A stretch of 64,000 bases of DNA from Bacteroidota bacterium (GTDB taxonomy: Bacteria > Bacteroidota > Bacteroidia > Chitinophagales > Chitinophagaceae), in contig JAUZNZ010000004.1 in the NCBI GenBank assembly GCA_030706735.1, forward strand, positions 124,001 through 188,000, given 5' to 3'. The notes under the pieces were generated by a model. That model ran no database searches, was not told the DNA's origin, and was given only the letters and a program-made list of their open reading frames with translations. Below are positions 51,740 through 59,795 of the stretch, piece by piece (within the stretch, counting starts at the first letter, position 1; each line of letters starts with the position of its first letter). Position numbers and translations under genes: made by a program.

Positions 51740-53176
51740 ATGGAGACTATGGCGGTTATCGGCGGCATTCGCAGGGAATTGAAAAAGGCATTCGACGGCA
51801 TAAGGAACGAAAAGCTCAGGAATAATTTATTGCAGGCGCTGCCCTTTTGGGTTGCATCGCTCTTGACCGGACTGGTTGCCGTCGCGTATACCAGGCTCTT
51901 TGCGTTGGCCGAACGCGGGACGGCCTATATCATGCACCTTCATCTCTGGCTCTTATTCATCCTCTGCCCGGTTTGCTTTATTATCGCCTGGTGGCTGGTG
52001 GACCGTTTCGCCCCGTATGCGCGCGGCAGCGGCATCCCACAGGTCATGGCTGCCATCGAACTGGCCACCCCCCGTCACAATGAAAAGGTGAGGAAGCTCC
52101 TGAACCTTCGCGTGTTGCTGATCAAAGTATCGTCCAGCCTGGTGATGGCGCTTGGCGGTGGCATCATCGGCAGGGAAGGTCCGACTATCCAGATCGCAGG
52201 CGCCATTTTCAGGCGGGTGAACGAATGGTTGCCCTCCTGGTGGCCGAGGATATCCAAGCGCAATATGATCATGACCGGGGCGGCTGCGGGTTTGGCTGCC
52301 GCCTTTAATACGCCGCTGGGCGGGATCGTTTTTGCCGTGGAGGAGCTGACCAAGACCCATATCAGCTATTTCAAGACCGCATTATTTACGGCCGTGATCA
52401 TCGCCGGACTTACTGCCCAGGGCCTCCTGGGTCCCTATCTCTACCTTGGCTATCCCGATGTGAGCCATCTCTCCGGATCGATCTTCGTGGGGGTCGCGTT
52501 CGTGGCCATCCTGTCCGGCCTGGCCAGCAGCATCATGGCCAGGTGCATGCTCGGCATTTTTCGGTGGAGGTCCTCCTTCCGCCTCAACCGCCAGCACGTC
52601 CTCTACGCGGCGGCCTGCGCCTTGCTGATCGCCTCCCTGGGCTATTTCGTACACGAACAGGCGCTGGGCTCGGGCAAGCAGTTGATGACCACCATATTGT
52701 TTACCCACGACAAGCAGGTGCCCTGGTACCTCCCGCTGCTTAGAATGACAGGCAATGTCTTTTCTTTCACCACCGGAGCGGCAGGCGGCGTCTTTGCGCC
52801 CGCATTGAGCACGGGAGCCAGCTTGGGTGCACTGATAGCGCAGTCGATGCATTTGTCCGAATCGAATACCAACCTGTTGGTACTCTCCGGCATGGTTGGC
52901 TTCCTGACCGGCCTCACCCGGACCCCCTTCACCTCGGCGATCCTCGTACTCGAAATGACGGACCGCCATAACGTGATCTTCCACCTGATGCTTGCCGGCA
53001 TGGTAGCCAGCCTCGTCGCCATGCTCGTGGATAAGCATTCGTTTTATGACCACCTGAAGGTCCAGTATATGCACGATCTCCTGAAGGAGAACCCGGCCCA
53101 AACCCCGCCAGCCGCCCAAACCCCACCGGCCCCGCCACCGGCCGCCGATCCGGTCTCCCCGCCTTCCGTAGGATAG
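51740..53176 (+). CDS. ClC-type chloride channel/transporter
   Basis: 478 aa. The three selectivity motifs are present: GSGIPQ, GREGPTIQ and GGVFAPALS, with many TM helices. Because the Pro-rich GREGP motif is canonical, this is a chloride (not fluoride-specific) ClC. The last ~30 residues are a low-complexity AQTPPA repeat (53096-53143), an unusual disordered tail in place of CBS domains. TACCTTCG at 51718-51725 resembles a -7 element. No operon partner. Confidence 0.93.
   Translation: METMAVIGGIRRELKKAFDGIRNEKLRNNLLQALPFWVASLLTGLVAVAYTRLFALAERGTAYIMHLHLWLLFILCPVCFIIAWWLVDRFAPYARGSGIPQVMAAIELATPRHNEKVRKLLNLRVLLIKVSSSLVMALGGGIIGREGPTIQIAGAIFRRVNEWLPSWWPRISKRNMIMTGAAAGLAAAFNTPLGGIVFAVEELTKTHISYFKTALFTAVIIAGLTAQGLLGPYLYLGYPDVSHLSGSIFVGVAFVAILSGLASSIMARCMLGIFRWRSSFRLNRQHVLYAAACALLIASLGYFVHEQALGSGKQLMTTILFTHDKQVPWYLPLLRMTGNVFSFTTGAAGGVFAPALSTGASLGALIAQSMHLSESNTNLLVLSGMVGFLTGLTRTPFTSAILVLEMTDRHNVIFHLMLAGMVASLVAMLVDKHSFYDHLKVQYMHDLLKENPAQTPPAAQTPPAPPPAADPVSPPSVG
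53096..53143 (+). repeat. 18-bp tandem repeat at the end of the ClC gene
   Basis: GCCCAAACCCCGCCAGCC then GCCCAAACCCCACCGGCC and a 12-bp part. Encodes AQTPPA, AQTPPA, PPPA. Confidence 0.9.
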
Positions 53177-53200
53177 CCGGATAAATCATAAATTTGGTCT

Positions 53201-53980
53201 ATGAAACAGCGTCCCCTCCTCGTCCTGGTTCCGGTGATCTCCGTCCTGATCGCCACCTTGTCCATTATGGCGTCCCGGAAGGCCGTCCGCGAGCCCTCCG
53301 GCTTTGCCCTTGTCCAATTGTTCACTTCCGAAGGCTGCTCGAGCTGCCCGGCGGCGGAAGAGGCCCTGGCGAAGATGGCCGCGGCCTTTCCCTCACACGT
53401 CTATGTCCTCGAACTCCACGTCGATTACTGGGACCGGCTGGGTTGGAAGGATGCCTTCAGCAGCGCAGAATATACCGGCATGCAACGGGATTACGCCAAA
53501 TCGCTGAATCTGCGCAGCATCTACACGCCGCAGGCCGTCGTCAACGGGCAGGTGGAACTCGTGGGCTCGGAGGAGGGCAGGTTGCGTGCAGCCATCGAAG
53601 CGGGACTGAAGCAGCCCGCCGGGAATGCGATCGAATTGCACGTGGCCGGCGACGGGAAGAATGTTCAGGTAAATTATAAAGTGCCGGACGCAGGTAAGGA
53701 GATGCTGAATATCGCCCTGGTGCAATCGCACGCGGAGACGCAGGTTGGGGCGGGGGAGAACAGCGGCCACCTGCTGAAACATAGTAATATTGTACGCGCG
53801 ATAAAGTCCCAGGCCGTGCATGCCGGCAGTTCCGGCTCGGTTACCCTCTCCCTTCCACGGGGCCTGACTGAAAAGGATTGCAAAGTGATCGCCTGGCTCC
53901 AGGATACGGCCGTCACCGGCGCCGCATCGGCGGATATCTCCACCGCACCTTCTTCACCGCAACACGCCCTTGGTCGATAA
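53201..53980 (+). CDS. DUF1223 thioredoxin-like secreted protein
   Basis: 259 aa. N-terminal hydrophobic segment (about 5-23), then LVQLFTSEGCSSCPAAEEAL: a thioredoxin-like fold with the Cys46-x-x-Cys49 pair. VLELHVDYWDRLGWKDAFSS and YTPQAVVNGQVELVGS are family hallmarks of DUF1223, a periplasmic group with unknown activity. TAAATTTG at 53189-53196 matches TAnnTTTG but ends only 4 nt before the ATG. The 3' end overlaps the convergent DUF3089 gene by 27 nt. Confidence 0.9.
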   Translation: MKQRPLLVLVPVISVLIATLSIMASRKAVREPSGFALVQLFTSEGCSSCPAAEEALAKMAAAFPSHVYVLELHVDYWDRLGWKDAFSSAEYTGMQRDYAKSLNLRSIYTPQAVVNGQVELVGSEEGRLRAAIEAGLKQPAGNAIELHVAGDGKNVQVNYKVPDAGKEMLNIALVQSHAETQVGAGENSGHLLKHSNIVRAIKSQAVHAGSSGSVTLSLPRGLTEKDCKVIAWLQDTAVTGAASADISTAPSSPQHALGR

Positions 53981-55097
53981 AAAAGAGTTCACGCGCTGCT
54001 GCGCATTTTCCCGGATATTCACCCAAAACAGGTTGTAGTCGAACACGTGCAGGTTCTTCAGCTTGCTCACCCGGTCGGGCGCACCGGCTGGCATAGTGAC
54101 CCAAAGGATCTGGGAGGCGGGCTCCACCCCGGCCCCCGCAAAATGGGGCGTAATAGGATTGAATCCGGCGATCAGGGCGCCATGATTAAGGTCGGCGCCG
54201 GCCGCTGGCTGCTCCACGCTCCAGGTCAACGGATTGACACAAACGGAATTCCCATTCTCTTCTTTGACCTCCGGCGGAATCGTTCCCTTTCGAAAGGACC
54301 GCCAACCGACGAAGCAGCCCGTGGCGGAAGGCGACCGGCAAAGCGGCAGTTGTGCAAAAGCATCCTTCCCGATCCGATGACCTATCACATACGCGCACAC
54401 TAATTGTTTCCCCAATGGCTTACCATCGAAGAATTCCTTCAATAACCGGATCGCATGCAGGCTGCCCTGGCTATGCGACGCAATAATGATCGGCCGGCCA
54501 TGATTTTCATGGGCCAGGTAATATTGAAAGGCCGCCCTGACATCGGTATACGCCAGATCGAGCGACTGCTGCGCTCGCTCCGAATGGCCGGTTAAAAAGG
54601 CTTTCAGATTCGCTTGCCGGTACCTCGGCGCAAAAATGCGACACGCCATTGAAAGCCGTCGCCTGGTAAAGAACCGGTCGCAGGTCCGTGCTCCGGTTCA
54701 ACGCGGTGTCATCCAGGTCGGCATTCCAGGCCGCGCGCTGCATCGAGGCAAAGGCCTTCGCCGGATGTTCGTACACGCTGACAGGATCTTCATCGTCCGC
54801 TCCGACATAGGTCGTGGGGTGTATATAAAAAACGTCTGCCAGCGTATCCCTCTTCTCTTCCTTCAATCCCTCCGGGACGCTGTCCGCCGGTCCGGGCTTG
54901 CCCGGAAAGGCTGCCCAGAAATACGGGTTTGCATAGTCCGGCGCCGGCCCCCTGTTCTCAGCGGCGTCCTTGTCCAGTTTTTTTTCCATAAGCCGCATGA
55001 GCGGCCTGGCGCGCTGGGCCCTGGCCGGTAGGCCCGCTGTCAACATGAACATAAAGGCAACGACTGCATTCAGGCAAGAACGGGGGCTGTAGATCAT
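53954..55097 (-). pseudogene. DUF3089 alpha/beta hydrolase, frameshifted
   Basis: Two overlapping frames make one protein. The first (from 55097) has a signal peptide and the N-terminal half ending ALNRSTDLRPVLYQATAFNG; the second (from 54649) supplies IFAPRYRQANLKAFLTGH, the catalytic serine in IIIASHSQGSLHAIRLL and the rest. Read in one frame, VSIFAPRYRQA follows AFNG directly if one base near 54638 is removed. The family has alpha/beta-hydrolase fold and unknown substrate. Either a real +1 frameshift, a sequencing error at CATTTTTGC, or a recent inactivation. Confidence 0.8.
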
Positions 55098-55178
55098 GCC
55101 GTTTAGCAGCGATTATTGTGCCAATGGCCCCCGCGTTCACTTTTAATTCCTTACATTAGCGATCTATAGAGAACTGAC

Positions 55179-55877
55179 ATGAGAATGACCTTGACCGGCC
55201 TGCTTATCGTGACTTCCGCTTTGTGCCGGGCCCAGCAATTTCTGCCTGATACCGCGGCAAGCCGCCTGGCTGCAGATCAGACCGTCGTCAACTACCGGGA
55301 ATTTATGGGAAACCAGGCCCGGATCTATAACGGGACGGAACAGATCGGTTATCTCCCCCTGGTAGGACACCCCTATTTTATGGACGATTCGGTACACATC
55401 GGCTCCATCGTGTATGAGGGCGTCCTTTACCGCGATATGCCGATGTTATATGATATCGTCAAGGACCGCCTGATCATTACCGATAGTAGCCATAACCTGA
55501 TCGGTTTGTCCGCTGAGCGGATCAGCGATTTTGTACTGATCGGGCATCATTTTATCCAAACCCCCAACGGATTTCGCGACGTGCTGATAAGCGGTCCCGT
55601 CACCATTTGGGTGAAGCGGGACAAACGGATCGAGGAGACCATCGAGAGTCTGCACGTAGTCCGGACGGTTTACGAGGACGATCGCTATTCGGCCGTCATC
55701 GACGGCGTCGAACACCCCTTCGGCACCCTGAGATCCCTGCTACGATTGCTTAAATCCGCGAAAAAGGAAATACAGCGCGATCTTCGCGGCAAAGGGATTA
55801 AGTATAAAAAAGACCCGGAACGGGCCATCCGGGCAGCAGCTAAGTACTACAACGATCATTATCCCAAAGCCAACTAG
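55179..55877 (+). CDS. Secreted hypothetical protein, first gene of the TonB operon
   Basis: 232 aa. A short signal peptide (MRMTLTGLLIVTSALCRAQQ) suggests export. The middle (IYNGTEQIGYLPLVGHPYFM, VYEGVLYRDMPMLYDIVKDR) is beta-rich and the C-terminus is basic and helical (LLRLLKSAKKEIQRDLRGKG). I do not recognise a family. It is 1 nt upstream of the TonB-dependent receptor gene, so it is part of that operon and may be a periplasmic partner. Confidence 0.7.
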   Translation: MRMTLTGLLIVTSALCRAQQFLPDTAASRLAADQTVVNYREFMGNQARIYNGTEQIGYLPLVGHPYFMDDSVHIGSIVYEGVLYRDMPMLYDIVKDRLIITDSSHNLIGLSAERISDFVLIGHHFIQTPNGFRDVLISGPVTIWVKRDKRIEETIESLHVVRTVYEDDRYSAVIDGVEHPFGTLRSLLRLLKSAKKEIQRDLRGKGIKYKKDPERAIRAAAKYYNDHYPKAN

Positions 55878-55878
55878 C

Positions 55879-58647
55879 ATGAGAGTCTTCGTCCTGCTGC
55901 TCGCCATTCTTTCCTTTTCTGCGTTCACCCGGTCATCGGCACAGGAGAAGACTACCCGCCTGATCACCGGGGACTTCCAGGGCTGGGATTTCGACGCCTT
56001 TGTTCGCATGGCCGAAGCGTCCACGCCATACCGGTTCTATTATAATTCCGCCCAACTCGACAGTGTTTGCATTTATCTCCATGTCGGGGAGCAACCTCTG
56101 GAAAAGGTGCTGGACCAGATCTTCGCGGGGACCGCTTTTCATTATGCCATCGTGGACCAGCGGGACGTTTTTGTCAGTAAGGGGCTGACGATCCGCACGG
56201 AACTTCCGCCAGGCTTCTTCGGTAATCAGGAGCCGCAGATGGCAGCGGAGGGGACGGCGCCCGTGAAGGATCTGACCTCGGACAAGCCCCTCAAGCAGGT
56301 CACTTCCGAAAACAAGCTTTATGAGATCGGCCGGAAGACCAACCATATCCTCCCGGGCGAAGGCGTCATCTCTGGAACCATACGCAATGCCCGCACAGGG
56401 GAACCCGTCGCAGGCGCAGCGGTCTATTCGGACAAGTCGGGCGCCGGCGGCGCGACCGATCAATATGGCTATTACTCGATCCGGCTCCCAAGGGGTCCCC
56501 ATATTATTAATGTGCAGGGCCTGGGTATGCGGGATGGCCGCTACCAGGTGGTGCTGTATTCGGACGGCAAACTCGATATCGACCTGCGCGAACAGGTCAC
56601 CACGCTTCGGGAAGTGGTCGTCTCGGCCGAGAAGACCGTCAATCTGCGCCGCGTACAGCTGGGCGTGGAGCACCTCGATATCAAGACGATCAAACAGGTG
56701 CCGACCGTCATGGGCGAGGCCGACGTCTTAAGGGTCGTGCTCACCCTTCCCGGAGTAAAGACGGCGGGGGAGGCCAGTACGGGCCTGAATGTCCGCGGAG
56801 GAGCGGCCGACGAGAACCTCATCCTCTTCAATGACGCGACGATCTATAATCCATCCCACTTCTTCGGCATGTTCTCGGCCTTCAACCCCGACGTCGTCAA
56901 GGATATCGAGCTCTATAAGAGCAGTATCCCCGCAAAATACGGCGGTCGCTCTTCCTCCGTGCTGGATATTACCAGCAGGGAAGGGAACAAGAAGAATTTC
57001 TCCGGCAGCGCCGGCATCGGCTTGCTTACCAGCCGGATCATGCTGGAGGGCCCGATCGTAAAAGACAAGACCTCCTTCATCCTTGGCGGCCGCACGACCT
57101 ATGCCAACTGGTTGCTTGGCGCCCTCCCGAAGCAGTATGATCATAGCCGCGGGAATTTCAACGACCTCGACCTTTCGATCAGCCATCAGATGAATGCGAA
57201 GAATACGTTCTATTTCACCGGCTATACCAGCAATGACCGCTTCAATCTGAACAACGACACGGTCTATAGTTACGGGAACCGGAATCTCTCGGCAAAATGG
57301 AAGCATGTGTTCAGCGATCGCCTCAATGGGACGCTCACGGCAGGGTATGACCGATATCAATACAAGGTGACCGGCTCGAATGTCCCCACTTCCGCATTTA
57401 CGCTTGGGTTCGATATTAACCAGTTCAATCTGAAAACGGATTTTACATGGTATCTCAGCGCCAAACATACGATCACCTTCGGCGCCGGATCGATCCGCTA
57501 TTTGCTGCATCCGGGGTCTTATTTGCCGACCGGGAAAGCGTCCCTGGTCGTGCCGGATATCGTCGCCTCCGAACAGGCCCTGGAGAGCGCCGCCTATATC
57601 AGCGACCGGTACAATATTACGCCCGCTCTCTCGCTCGACGCCGGCCTGCGCTATTCCTTATATGATTACCTCGGCCCGCAAACCATCAACCTCTACGCGC
57701 CGGGTCTTCCGGTGCTGACGGTGAACCAGACCGGCACGAAGGAATATGGAAAGAACAAGGTCGTCAATACCTACCAGGGTCCGGAGTATCGGTTCTCCGT
57801 TCGCTATGCGATCACCAACAGCTTCTCGGTAAAAGCCGGTTATAATTCGCTGCGCCAGTATATCCATATGTTGTCCAATACGACCTCGATGGCCCCCACG
57901 GATATCTGGAAATTGAGCGATCCGCATATTCGCCCCGAACTGGGCGACCAGGTCTCCTTTGGCGTATACAAGAATTTGCACGCCAATACGATCGAAACTT
58001 CGGTCGAAGTGTACTATAAGCGGCTGCACGACTATCTCGATTATCGCTCGGGAGCAACGCTCATCATGAACCATCACATCGAAACGGATGTGCTCAATAC
58101 GAAAGGCAAAGCCTACGGCGTAGAGGTCATGATCAAGAGGCTCACAGGCAAGCTCAACGGCTGGGTCAGCTATACCTGGTCGCGTACCTTGCTTAGAACC
58201 GATGATCCCACGGCAGGGGAAACCGTAAATAACGGAAATTATTATCCCTCCGACTTCGATCAACCCCACAATGTCAATCTCGTCGGCAATTTCCGGGTCA
58301 ACCACCGCTTCAGCGTTTCGCTGAACGCAGTATACAGCACCGGCCGGCCCATCACGCTGCCCATCGGACGATATTATTATGGCGGCTCCGTTCGCGTGAT
58401 CTATGCCGACCGCAATTCCTATCGCATCCCCGATTACTTCCGCACGGACTTTTCAATGAATATCGACGGAAATCATAAAGTGCATCAATGGACGCACAAT
58501 TCATGGACGATCGGGGTTTACAACCTGACAGGCAGGCATAATCCGTATTCGGTTTATTTTATTTCGGAGAACGGCGCAGTCAATGGATATAAGCTGTCCA
58601 TTTTCGGCAGCGCGATCCCATTCGTGAACTTTAATATCCGGTTTTAA
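55879..58647 (+). CDS. TonB-dependent receptor with STN and CarboxypepD_reg domains
   Basis: 922 aa outer-membrane receptor. Signal peptide (1-20), STN domain (about 35-100: FVRMAEASTPYRFYYN...LEKVLDQIFAGTAF), carboxypeptidase regulatory-like domain (about 160-235: ISGTIRNARTGEPVAGAAVY), plug (about 260-375: NVRGGAADENLILFNDATIY) and a 22-strand barrel to the C-terminal NFNIRF. STN receptors usually signal as well as import, but no ECF/anti-sigma pair is adjacent. No SusD gene; the partner here is the DUF4249 gene 2 nt on. Ligand unknown. Confidence 0.93.
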   Translation: MRVFVLLLAILSFSAFTRSSAQEKTTRLITGDFQGWDFDAFVRMAEASTPYRFYYNSAQLDSVCIYLHVGEQPLEKVLDQIFAGTAFHYAIVDQRDVFVSKGLTIRTELPPGFFGNQEPQMAAEGTAPVKDLTSDKPLKQVTSENKLYEIGRKTNHILPGEGVISGTIRNARTGEPVAGAAVYSDKSGAGGATDQYGYYSIRLPRGPHIINVQGLGMRDGRYQVVLYSDGKLDIDLREQVTTLREVVVSAEKTVNLRRVQLGVEHLDIKTIKQVPTVMGEADVLRVVLTLPGVKTAGEASTGLNVRGGAADENLILFNDATIYNPSHFFGMFSAFNPDVVKDIELYKSSIPAKYGGRSSSVLDITSREGNKKNFSGSAGIGLLTSRIMLEGPIVKDKTSFILGGRTTYANWLLGALPKQYDHSRGNFNDLDLSISHQMNAKNTFYFTGYTSNDRFNLNNDTVYSYGNRNLSAKWKHVFSDRLNGTLTAGYDRYQYKVTGSNVPTSAFTLGFDINQFNLKTDFTWYLSAKHTITFGAGSIRYLLHPGSYLPTGKASLVVPDIVASEQALESAAYISDRYNITPALSLDAGLRYSLYDYLGPQTINLYAPGLPVLTVNQTGTKEYGKNKVVNTYQGPEYRFSVRYAITNSFSVKAGYNSLRQYIHMLSNTTSMAPTDIWKLSDPHIRPELGDQVSFGVYKNLHANTIETSVEVYYKRLHDYLDYRSGATLIMNHHIETDVLNTKGKAYGVEVMIKRLTGKLNGWVSYTWSRTLLRTDDPTAGETVNNGNYYPSDFDQPHNVNLVGNFRVNHRFSVSLNAVYSTGRPITLPIGRYYYGGSVRVIYADRNSYRIPDYFRTDFSMNIDGNHKVHQWTHNSWTIGVYNLTGRHNPYSVYFISENGAVNGYKLSIFGSAIPFVNFNIRF

Positions 58648-58649
58648 CG

Positions 58650-59795
58650 ATGAGAAGACTTTCGACCTTGACAAAAATAGTGATCTTGTTCATCACCCTT
58701 TCGGTGGCCTGCAAAGAGGCCTATGTGCCTCCGATCATCTCATCGAATAACCGCTATCTGGTCGTGGAAGGCTTTATTAATAATGGGGCGGACTCGACTC
58801 AATTCCACCTGACGCGTTCCTATAAGCTGGACGATTCCGCCAGCCTGCAACCGGAGCTGCATGCCATCCTGAACATCGAAGGCAAGGACAACAGCAGTTA
58901 TCCGCTCGTCGAATTGGGCAGTGGCTACTATGCGTGCCCGGGCCTGGCGCTGAACAACGCGATCAAATATCGTTTGCATATCCGTACCTCCGATGGCAAA
59001 CAATATCTCTCCGATTTCGTGGAGCTGAAGACCTCCCCGCCGATCGACAGCATCAGCTGGGTTCGTAACAACGATGGTCTGCAGATCTATTGCAATGCGC
59101 ACGACGATCAGGGAACCAGCCGTTATTACCGCTTCCAGTATGACGAAACCTGGCAGTTCAATGCCGTTTTCTACTCCGGACTGGAATATGTGCACGATTC
59201 GCTGAGGAACAGGGCGGTCAACAATATGTTCACCTGCTGGAAGACCGTGAGTTCGACGAATATCCTGCTTGCCTCGACAGCCAAGCTGTCCAAAGACGTC
59301 GTACAGTTTCCGGTCGTATTGGTGCCTTCCAATTCCTGGATGATCAGCATCAAATACAGCATTATCGTGAGACAATACGTATTGACCCCCGATGCATACG
59401 ACTTCTGGTCGAATCTGCAAAAGAACTCGGAACAGATCGGTTCGTTGTTCAGCCCCGAGCCCTTTCAGTCCAGGGGAAATATCCATTCCGTCAGCGATTC
59501 GAACGAGTTGGTGATCGGCTATGTCAGCGCCGGCACCATGCGTCAGCAGCGCATTTTCCTCACGCCATATGATATCCCGAATTGGATCTACGGAACCTAT
59601 GAGGATGGCTGTCATCTGATCTCGATCAAGAACGATCCGGATACGCTGCAACAATATCTTTCGGGTTTCGGTTATTTGCCCGTCGACTATGACCCCACGT
59701 CCGGAGGAGGCAAACCCAGAGTAGAAGTCACTTTTACCGTCTGCGCCGATTGCACCCAGATCGGTTCGAATACTAAACCCTATTTCTGGCCATGA
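58650..59795 (+). CDS. DUF4249 lipoprotein
   Basis: 381 aa. Signal with a lipobox-like TLSVAC-KEA. The NRYLVVEGFINNGADSTQFH and YRLHIRTSDGKQYLSDFVEL segments and YYRFQYDETWQF fit the DUF4249 family, which nearly always follows a TonB-dependent receptor in Bacteroidota and is thought to take a SusD-like, surface partner role; that role is inference. A cysteine pair CADC near the C-terminus is visible. Starts 2 nt after the receptor and ends in an ATGA overlap with the next gene. Confidence 0.9.
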   Translation: MRRLSTLTKIVILFITLSVACKEAYVPPIISSNNRYLVVEGFINNGADSTQFHLTRSYKLDDSASLQPELHAILNIEGKDNSSYPLVELGSGYYACPGLALNNAIKYRLHIRTSDGKQYLSDFVELKTSPPIDSISWVRNNDGLQIYCNAHDDQGTSRYYRFQYDETWQFNAVFYSGLEYVHDSLRNRAVNNMFTCWKTVSSTNILLASTAKLSKDVVQFPVVLVPSNSWMISIKYSIIVRQYVLTPDAYDFWSNLQKNSEQIGSLFSPEPFQSRGNIHSVSDSNELVIGYVSAGTMRQQRIFLTPYDIPNWIYGTYEDGCHLISIKNDPDTLQQYLSGFGYLPVDYDPTSGGGKPRVEVTFTVCADCTQIGSNTKPYFWP

